From: an uncultured Armatimonadota bacterium
GTDB taxonomy: Bacteria > Armatimonadota > Fimbriimonadia > Fimbriimonadales > Fimbriimonadaceae
Length of the DNA stretch: 62,637 nt
Assembly: GCA_903904815.1 (NCBI GenBank)
Contig: CAIVDU010000033.1
Span: forward strand, 1-62,637
Reading direction: 5' to 3'
Shown here: positions 57,501 through 62,637 of the stretch, piece after piece
Layout: every line of letters begins with the position of its first letter
Numbering within the stretch: position 1 is the first letter of the stretch
Notes under the pieces: model-generated
Told to the model about the DNA's origin: nothing
What the model saw: the letters and a program-made list of their open reading frames with translations, nothing else
Database searches by the model: none
Program-made: the position numbers and the translations under genes

Positions 57501-58100
57501 GTGAATGGTGATCGAGGTGTCGATCGCGGATTCCACTGGGTGAGCGATCAAAATCCCAAGGATTGGCTCCGAGCGAGCATCAACTACAAGTTTAGAACCC
57601 TGCCCGGAAACCAGACTTTTGCGATCCGAGATTTCAACGTCACTGCGAAGCCGACGAAGAAGATTGAGATCACCAACCAGCTTCAGACTAACCCTGAAGT
57701 AGTCCGAACCGACCTGATCCTTGGGACGCTTCCCCAGGCTTCCCGAAGCAACAAGTGGAAGCTGGATTATCTGACGGACGTGAAGACGACCCTCGGCTGC
57801 AGTTGGGAAGAGATGAGAAATGACTCCAATGGGGCCATTACTCGAACCGCTGGCGTTAACTCTAAGCTGTTTGCAAACTCAAAGTCGCCTCTGATCCTGT
57901 TCTACGGACTTCAGCAGTCTGACGCGATCGGAGCACTGAGGAAGACCATGCAGCGGTACAGCCTGCAGTTCGATCAGCAGGCCGGTCCCCGGCAATCGCT
58001 TAGCCTTTTCCTAGGGAATTTGAGTTACGACAACACGTTGGACCCCGGAAAGTTGCGAGACAACTGGACCGTCCGAGTGAACTATCAATTCAGATTCTAG
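54504..58100 (+). CDS. Large outer-membrane beta-barrel-like protein with internal repeats
   Basis: This 1,198-residue protein begins with a basic signal peptide (LRRKATIWCVLASMPVASQA). An N-terminal beta domain contains GSERIDLDGTPLTRATDYAI, a sequence style seen in SprA-like outer-membrane proteins. A middle region then holds about six related modules, each an amphipathic helix ending in G-L-x-R flanked by beta strands. The last 500 residues are alternating strands, ending in NWTVRVNYQFRF; the terminal Phe is the recognition signal for barrel insertion in diderms. The ATG at 54504 has GGAAAAG just upstream; GTG 54489 is an alternative. The cargo or ligand is unknown. Confidence 0.85.
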   Translation: MTRLRRKATIWCVLASMPVASQAQTVTPGLPVQTFTPSLTGTTPSDGSNGGSALTGVPAVDIITLKATGPATPLRFGNVVAGSERIDLDGTPLTRATDYAIDNAAGVIYLLRTQKAGQTLTVNYRYDSKAPAPTPGTTSQSLTGLRYTISPSINMFMGLGLAERSADGTVLTTNSLGWSNNLAMGSGKLNGLFVVGQRDKQSNYAGLHMDTAAKPGDSSTQDGSSQFIVQQFRTSLLGGQAGFDYQDISKNFSSFSDVKAGGYDDAAVKAFTGERGLQRMGYSLSGMKFGSMQLSSSFKNVKDGDNALQWQTAGLAQGGLKLNWSARDLSQKFSRYADLSDADKAQLQAESGMKREDFSGSFNQKFSQFNFDSNTIRDDASGQSINHRDFNFSQGLTKVDFGDQQVSTSFARFNNLLAPEKATFGREAGLSRQWLSLDTAIFGKTNTLNFHEMELGGVNGQFRSESAGYTTKTWSLQHLDQRTSASFTSLGAFQDAEQDANIKQIASMYGTTATPTPADRAQFQQGSGIERSYTSFGAKPFKNWDVNFTDLNLKGLQAGVKVETGNVSNKALQLTYRHTDYAAQFNQATSLLALEQQRIGTIAGLDRTDIGLNYALSSTKKFTASRLTADAPDGAVNRTLAEYVDKRIDVTYSARDVTPGFQTSGQFVDSESAFLNTLRGYNERDAHVKWQLSATMKLDSQYSQAKNLATGTDGEFDSSIFDWSPNKNTQLQYARQDGRSSDPINTALASLMQRMSLIENFGRYGKVQLVDTEEKYGIPGSTLPDFHTQYLSYETKLSASTSFKTEQSRTAYGNGGSQDVDSNTVSTTLTKHAGVSVTNTQISARGETQQDETKRNYGFWYDIGNGLRISYGYARDLNGPSAGTLNSTFAVGKNADTTTNGTQLGALQPGQVGNMSVGGGYVANQWDAATGADRVQSFSNVGVSTLKPMNFGVFKEVGLKFSLDTAADYSAWLRENRLMSLSGKIGPDTFGFDYRSQMQVNGDRGVDRGFHWVSDQNPKDWLRASINYKFRTLPGNQTFAIRDFNVTAKPTKKIEITNQLQTNPEVVRTDLILGTLPQASRSNKWKLDYLTDVKTTLGCSWEEMRNDSNGAITRTAGVNSKLFANSKSPLILFYGLQQSDAIGALRKTMQRYSLQFDQQAGPRQSLSLFLGNLSYDNTLDPGKLRDNWTVRVNYQFRF

Positions 58101-58124
58101 AAATTTGTGAGTAGTCACACATTT
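58101..58124 (+). terminator. Hairpin just after the outer-membrane gene
   Basis: AAAT-T-TGTGA and TCACA-C-ATTT pair around a GTAG loop with one mismatch. It is followed by a pyrimidine stretch rather than a clean T-run, so terminator function is uncertain. Confidence 0.4.
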
Positions 58125-58176
58125 CCTTCCCTGAGTCCAGTCGCCGATTGTTCCGACTATTTTCGGTACTGTGCGC

Positions 58177-58959
58177 ATGGATGTTTTACAGGTTTTCGCC
58201 ACGTGCCTTCATTCGAGGCCGTTCCTCAGCGGTGAGGTTGAGAAGCCCCCAGAGCTATTTGGGGTCCATAGCACGTATAAGCCTGTTCACACGCTCTCGT
58301 TTGCAAGGGCTGGTGGACACAGTGTGGATGGACCGCTCGCCGAGCGTGTCGCCCCCTGGCTCAGAAAACTAAAGCATGAGGACGTGGCAATTCTTCGCCC
58401 GCTCCTTACACCATGCGCCTATCATTCCCAGACTGACGAAGCGATCCCCTGGGGGATCGTTTCTGACGGGGATAGAGGGTTTGAGCTCTGGCAACCCATG
58501 TGGAAAGCCCGCGTTCTCGGGCGCGACGACGCTTCTCCGTTCAAAGTCGTCTACACCGGCGCACGCTACTCGAGGTGGTCTGTGATCCCTCCCGCTCCGG
58601 TTGCCGAGTCGGACCTCCGTCTCGGTGACTGTCTCAGTAGGCTCCAAGAATTCCTCGAGAGTTCGACCGATCGCACGCTTAAAGCGGCGGCTCGTCAGTG
58701 CTTAGAAGCTCACCACACCCACCGTCTCGAGGTTCCGGGCATGAACGACTTCATTCCCGAAGGACTTGACGGCGGAATTGCTGCTCTCGCGGCAAGCGCG
58801 GCGCGCACGTTCAAACTGCTGACTTCGCCGGTATTGACGGCGCAGATGCCCCTTTCCGAGCCGCCTGCACCGATCGTGTCCGAAGTTTGGACCGAGGCCA
58901 TGCGTTGTTTTGAAAGTGCGGCGGCCGCCCCGGCGGTTGCTCTGCGAAAATCGGCTTAG
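58177..58959 (+). CDS. Hypothetical protein
   Basis: I do not recognise this 260-residue protein. It has no signal peptide or membrane helix. The first 130 residues are mixed alpha/beta with several aromatic stretches (HTLSFARAGGHSV, FELWQPMWKARVLG). The second half is helical and alanine-rich (GIAALAASAARTFKLL, MRCFESAAAAPAVAL). Codon use and the absence of long competing frames support it as real. A GTG two codons upstream is an alternative start. It converges with the pseudopilin-like gene, overlapping by four bases. Confidence 0.65.
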   Translation: MDVLQVFATCLHSRPFLSGEVEKPPELFGVHSTYKPVHTLSFARAGGHSVDGPLAERVAPWLRKLKHEDVAILRPLLTPCAYHSQTDEAIPWGIVSDGDRGFELWQPMWKARVLGRDDASPFKVVYTGARYSRWSVIPPAPVAESDLRLGDCLSRLQEFLESSTDRTLKAAARQCLEAHHTHRLEVPGMNDFIPEGLDGGIAALAASAARTFKLLTSPVLTAQMPLSEPPAPIVSEVWTEAMRCFESAAAAPAVALRKSA

Positions 58960-59786
58960 TGAACCTTTACGGTGGGCGGAGCCCACAGGCCCGTGAAGGA
59001 TCCTAGACGCTGATGGAACTCAGCCGCGACTGGCGGCAGCGTTCTGACTTCACCTGATGCGGTGAGGATGTGGATTCCCGTATCATGCCGGCTTCGGCCA
59101 TCCTTGGTAAATTTGCCTCCGTCGGAACCGGGGTAGGCAAGACGAGAGACATATTTCGTTTTCTCGTCGGGCTCTGTATTGCTGTTATCCCATGCAATGA
59201 CAAAACCATCTGGCAGCGGATTGCCGCTGTCGTCCTTCATTTTCAGGGGATCGTAAGATTCCACTGCTCCGTTGTTCGAAGTCTCCGCAACGATAGCCGA
59301 CTGGTCCGGGTTTGCTACCAACGACTTCTGATAGCCACTGTAAGGAAGATACATCCCGTACGAAGTTTTCAGCGTCCCCGCGCTGTTGGTTGCATCTTCT
59401 GAGGTCACGATTTCACTTGGCGCTGCTGAAGGGCAAACGAAGGAGTATCGCTTGGACATCAAGGTCGAGATGTCATCGCACCAGGTGTAGGGAAGATTTG
59501 TCGGTCCGAGTCCGGGGACGTCGCCCTTACCGGTTCGATAGATCGGTGGGAAGCGCTCGTCCTTGTATTCCGCATACATGTTCAGAGCTTCGGTGATTGC
59601 CTTCATGTTCGCCGTACAGCGTGACTTTTCACTCTGACGAACCTGGTACTGATAGATCGGATACAACACGATCGTCAGAACCACTGCGGCGATAGCAATC
59701 GCCTTGATATCCTTCTTGGAGATGTAGGCACTGCCTACGGGCGAAGCTCCCTCGGGGGCCTGGGGATCGTAGAGGTCGTTACTCAT
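58956..59786 (-). CDS. DUF1559/pseudopilin-like membrane-anchored protein
   Basis: This 276-residue protein has a cytoplasmic N-terminus of about 27 residues, one membrane helix (IKAIAIAAVVLTIVLYPIY), then a secreted domain. That domain reads CTANMKAITEALNMYAEYKD after the helix, the usual pilin-like alpha-1 extension, then CPSAAP and, near the end, RHDTGIHILTASGEV. The last motif is a variant of the H-x9-DG signature of DUF1559 proteins. There is no prepilin peptidase cleavage site. Such proteins are abundant in Armatimonadota and Planctomycetes. Its partner system is unknown. Confidence 0.8.
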   Translation of the reverse strand: MSNDLYDPQAPEGASPVGSAYISKKDIKAIAIAAVVLTIVLYPIYQYQVRQSEKSRCTANMKAITEALNMYAEYKDERFPPIYRTGKGDVPGLGPTNLPYTWCDDISTLMSKRYSFVCPSAAPSEIVTSEDATNSAGTLKTSYGMYLPYSGYQKSLVANPDQSAIVAETSNNGAVESYDPLKMKDDSGNPLPDGFVIAWDNSNTEPDEKTKYVSRLAYPGSDGGKFTKDGRSRHDTGIHILTASGEVRTLPPVAAEFHQRLGSFTGLWAPPTVKVH

Positions 59787-59977
59787 GAAGTGGGTTCTCG
59801 TCTCGGCGCTGGGCTGACTCCGCGATGTGGCCGTCGCACAAACTTATGAATCGGGAGGAGATGCCTCGCACCTCCTTCTTGAGAGAGTGAACGCTTTGAC
59901 CGTGGCTAACGCCCCGATTCAACGCCGCCTGTGCCCGCCGAGTTCCTTGGTCACCGAACTCGAAAATTTATCGCCGA

Positions 59978-61249
59978 TCATTCGTGATCTCGATGGGGGA
60001 TGGCAACCCGAAAAGTCGCGCCGTGGCCTGGCTCGCTATCGATGCTCACCTTCGCGTCATGGGTCGCTGCCAACTCCAATACGATTTTGGTGCCCCAACC
60101 AGACCCACTCGCTTTGTCCCACTGACTACGCGCATTTCCGCTGAGAATTCGGTTCGCGGTCTCCTTGGACATGCCCGGTCCCGTATCGGTTACCTCGAGC
60201 ACATGATTTTCACCGTCGAAGCAGTAGTGAACGTGTACTTCCCCGTATACGCCATCTCCGTCATCAAGGGAAGTTTCATGGACGGCCTTGATGGCGTTGC
60301 CAACCAAGTTCTGGACGATCCGAAAAACGTACAACTCGTCATGGAGGGTAGGCGGGGCATCTTCGTCGATATCGAGTCTTAGCAGCACGTGCTGAACTCG
60401 TCCATCCGATTCGAGGTATTCCGCGCTACGCCTGATCGTCGACGCGAGAGGGGCGACCTTCTTGTTGGGTCGCAACTCCCGCCCCGCCGCCAAGTCGGAG
60501 ATCAGTCGCGAATAACCGACGATCTGATCGGTTGAGTCACGGAGATCGTCAAAGAGCGGGTCGAGCGCGTTAACGAACCGAGCGACTTTAGCATCTGGTT
60601 GATGGGTTTCGAGCTGTTGCTTGAGCCCGTTCATGGCTAGATCGCCATATCCGAGGCTGGCTCTGAGCGAGGCGGCAAGGTTGCCGATATCGTGGCTCAC
60701 CTTGCCCATTCCCAAAAGGGTCGAGGCTCGCGTGCTCTCCTCGGTGAGCCGCACGTTCTCGTACGCCATGGTCGCAACCGCGGCGACCGTGTCTAAGACT
60801 GCCGTGTCGGTCTCGTTGAATGGGCCGTCCAGTTTGTTGATCAGCTGGACTACCCCCAACGGCGTTTCATCTTCCATCAAAAGTGGGGTTGCCATGATGG
60901 ATAGCACGGCAACACCGGTACCGCGTTCGAAGTCATTCCACTCGTTTTCTGGTTTGGCCGGAAAAACGCGGCTCACCGTTTGACGGGTCTGAAACGCCCG
61001 CCCGACCGTTCCGTAGTCGTCAGGGACGTCCTTCATGGGCAATCGATCACGGATCTCTTCGGGCAGCACGTGTTGGAACTTCAGGCGCGCCGATTCTGGC
61101 TCGTGAAGATAGATTGTGCCACCGTACGCTCCGACCGCTTCCACGCAAATCCGGAGCACGTCCTTCATGAGGTCGTCGAATGTGCCGCTACTTACGAGCT
61201 TACGGGTTGCCAATTGAACGGCCCGGATCAACCGTTCGTTGCTGTCCAT
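59978..61249 (-). CDS. GAF-domain sensor histidine kinase
   Basis: This 423-residue soluble kinase has an N-terminal GAF domain (about 20-170; TIYLHEPESARLKFQHV, TGVAVLSIMATPLLM, LGVVQLINKLDGPFNETD). A dimerisation helix carries the phosphoacceptor-like GMGKVSHDIGNLAASL (His about 200). A GHKL ATPase domain follows, with N-box FRIVQNLVGNAIKAV, G1 EVTDTGPGMS and G2 GSGWGTKIVLELA. No membrane segment or response regulator is present, so it senses a cytoplasmic signal and acts on an unlinked regulator. It starts just ahead of the rarA stop codon. Confidence 0.9.
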   Translation of the reverse strand: MDSNERLIRAVQLATRKLVSSGTFDDLMKDVLRICVEAVGAYGGTIYLHEPESARLKFQHVLPEEIRDRLPMKDVPDDYGTVGRAFQTRQTVSRVFPAKPENEWNDFERGTGVAVLSIMATPLLMEDETPLGVVQLINKLDGPFNETDTAVLDTVAAVATMAYENVRLTEESTRASTLLGMGKVSHDIGNLAASLRASLGYGDLAMNGLKQQLETHQPDAKVARFVNALDPLFDDLRDSTDQIVGYSRLISDLAAGRELRPNKKVAPLASTIRRSAEYLESDGRVQHVLLRLDIDEDAPPTLHDELYVFRIVQNLVGNAIKAVHETSLDDGDGVYGEVHVHYCFDGENHVLEVTDTGPGMSKETANRILSGNARSQWDKASGSGWGTKIVLELAATHDAKVSIDSEPGHGATFRVAIPHRDHE

Positions 61250-61272
61250 ATCACTTTTTAGTTTACTAGGGC

Positions 61273-62637
61273 TTAAGTCCCGTTCGTCTCCGATTCTCCA
61301 CCAGGCTTAGCAATCATTCGCCACTTTTCGATGATTCTTTGAAGTGTCAGTTCGTATCCACGGTCCGTCGGCGTGTAGTAAGTCCTTGCAACCAGTCGTT
61401 CGGGCAAGTTCTGTTGGGCCACCATCGCGCCCTCAAAGTCGTGGGCGTACTTGTAGCCCGCCCCATATCCCAACTCGTCCATGAGTTTCGTGGGCGCGTT
61501 TCGGAGATGGATCGGAACCGGATCGTTCCGCGTGTCCAAAACGTCCGACTGGGCAGCCCCGAACGCCTTGTAGATGGCGTTGCTCTTAGGCGCGGCGGCC
61601 AGATAGGCGACTGCCTCAGCCAATGCGAGAGCGCCTTCGGGCATGCCAATAAAATGGACCGCCTGCTGGGCGGCCATACAGAGGGGAAGAGCCTGAGGAT
61701 CCGCAAGACCAATATCCTCGGTGGACATTCGCACAATTCTCCTGGCTAAGAACAAGGGATCTTCGCCCCCTTCTAGCATGCGAGCCAGCCAGTAAAGCGA
61801 AGCATCAATGTCGGAGCCTCGCACGCTTTTGTGGAGGGCCGAGATGAGATCGTAGTGAGCCTCACCACTCTTATCGTACAGCATCGTCCGGCGCTGGATG
61901 GCCGAGGAGACCATGTCCAAGCCGATCTGGATCGACTTCTCTCCCGCAGCTTGAGCGACCGCGACGCACAGTTCCAGCATGTTCAGAGATGACCGAGCGT
62001 CACCGTTCGCCAACCCGACGAGGGCCGCCTTCGCTTCGTCGGTGATTTGAATCTCTAGGCGGCCGAGTCCACGCTCGGGGTCGTCGAGCGCTTGCGTGAG
62101 TACCGAAGCAATGTCGTCGTCGCTCAGAGCGTTCAGCACATAAACCCTTGCGCGAGAAAGGAGGGCCGAATTCACCTCAAAGGACGGATTCTCGGTTGTG
62201 GCGCCAATAAGCGTGATCGTCCCATCCTCAACCACGGGAAGGATCGCGTCCTGCTGTGACTTATTGAAGCGGTGAATCTCATCGATAAACAGCGTCGTGC
62301 GTTTGCCGACTTCCGTTTTCGTGAGGTCGGGAGACGAAAAGAGGTCCGACTGGCTGGATTTAGCCGGAGTTGCTCGCCGTCGCTGGCGTGCCTCGTCGAC
62401 TATTTTTCGGAGATCTGCGACCCCCGCTGAGGTAGCGCTGACTCTTTGAAAAGAGGCGTTGGTGACCTGGGCGACAATCTCGGCCAGCGTTGTCTTGCCA
62501 ACTCCGGGAGGTCCCCACAGAATGACCGAGCCCAACCGATCCGCCTCCACTGCCCGCCGAAAGGCCGCTCCGGAAGCGACGAGGTGTTGCTGACCAAAGA
62601 ACTCGTCGAAGTTTCGAGGTCGCATGCGTGCCGCGAG
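61273..62637 (-). CDS. rarA: Replication-associated recombination protein A (5' end beyond window)
   Basis: This AAA+ ATPase, also called MgsA, acts at stalled forks. At least 454 residues are in the window. The frame stays open to the right edge, reading LAAR before [15 protein letters not shown], and RarA proteins normally have a few residues before this, so the start lies outside. Walker A is [14 protein letters not shown], Walker [16 protein letters not shown], then [19 protein letters not shown] with the sensor and arginine finger. The C-terminal tetramerisation region ends in [14 protein letters not shown]. Confidence 0.95.
   Translation of the reverse strand, partial: LAARMRPRNFDEFFGQQHLVASGAAFRRAVEADRLGSVILWGPPGVGKTTLAEIVAQVTNASFQRVSATSAGVADLRKIVDEARQRRRATPAKSSQSDLFSSPDLTKTEVGKRTTLFIDEIHRFNKSQQDAILPVVEDGTITLIGATTENPSFEVNSALLSRARVYVLNALSDDDIASVLTQALDDPERGLGRLEIQITDEAKAALVGLANGDARSSLNMLELCVAVAQAAGEKSIQIGLDMVSSAIQRRTMLYDKSGEAHYDLISALHKSVRGSDIDASLYWLARMLEGGEDPLFLARRIVRMSTEDIGLADPQALPLCMAAQQAVHFIGMPEGALALAEAVAYLAAAPKSNAIYKAFGAAQSDVLDTRNDPVPIHLRNAPTKLMDELGYGAGYKYAHDFEGAMVAQQNLPERLVARTYYTPTDRGYELTLQRIIEKWRMIAKPGGESETNGT

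Noticed and set aside
59827-60144. Plus-strand ORF between the pseudopilin-like gene and the histidine kinase
   Set aside because: More than half of it is antisense to the kinase C-terminus. A nine-codon ORF behind GGGAGGAG at about 59850 was also seen, but it has no terminator, promoter or conservation evidence.

Overview
The window is a gene-dense bacterial chromosome segment of about 55-58% GC (estimated by eye), almost entirely housekeeping genes with a few accessory islands. The large barrel protein at 54504-58100 ends in an aromatic strand (final residue Phe), and there are secretin/TonB-type STN-like domains, so the cell is probably a diderm. A DUF1559/pseudopilin-like protein, three Gfo/Idh/MocA oxidoreductases, a tricorn-like protease and RAYT-linked GC-rich hairpin repeats together suggest Armatimonadota (Fimbriimonadia-like). 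That placement is an inference; no rRNA or marker phylogeny is available here, and I found no tRNA, rRNA or CRISPR array.

Layout. 1-1.1 kb: nuoC and nuoA on the minus strand, without nuoB between them. 1.2-3.8 kb: trpD-trpC, with a terminator folded over the trpC stop codon, then trpF on its own promoter. 3.8-4.2 kb: a gene-less gap with a candidate minus-strand small RNA. 4.2-7.3 kb: an ABC-2 exporter operon with a secreted or membrane-anchored TPR-like protein. 7.4-10.2 kb: SRP RNA, dnaX, ebfC, recR, the order also known from Firmicutes. 10.2-11.8 kb: a repeat island built around a REP-associated tyrosine transposase (RAYT). 11.8-13.97 kb: padR plus two HAAS-type membrane proteins behind an inverted-repeat operator. 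14-19.3 kb: a Tat-exported ankyrin protein, serB with two ACT domains, a UshA-like nucleotidase, and a stand-alone C-terminal half of carbamoyl phosphate synthetase. 19.4-25.6 kb: a Gfo-type oxidoreductase, two large paralogous exported proteins with an STN-like domain, and a VanZ-like protein. 25.7-36.6 kb: fba, a dispanin-like protein, surE, enoyl-CoA hydratase, biotin carboxylase, a thioesterase, BCCP, hom, a nitrilase-family hydrolase and a beta-propeller lipoprotein. 36.7-40.5 kb (minus): lysA, M50 protease, trpS, HAD hydrolase as a tight operon. 40.6-48.7 kb: dxr, rseP, Gfo, rph, rdgB, tricorn-like protease. 48.7-54.1 kb: DUF559-like protein, proline dehydrogenase, glycosyltransferase, a PIN/antitoxin pair, dus, Gfo. 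54.1-62.6 kb: a small ORF inside an inverted repeat, the outer-membrane barrel, an unknown protein, a pseudopilin-like protein, a GAF histidine kinase, and rarA running off the right edge.

The most general signal is in how genes start. At least twelve genes have a TANNNT or CATAAT box ending only 6-8 bases before an ATG or GTG and no ribosome binding site, which predicts leaderless mRNAs. Genes with real leaders (trpF, the ABC operon, the thioesterase, the third Gfo gene) have Shine-Dalgarno sequences instead. Other items worth follow-up are the repeated strand-helix-strand module in the 1,198-residue barrel, the RAYT element with apparent internally deleted derivatives on both sides, the minus-strand RNA at 3.85-3.97 kb, the split carB, and a PIN-domain toxin whose catalytic acids are substituted.
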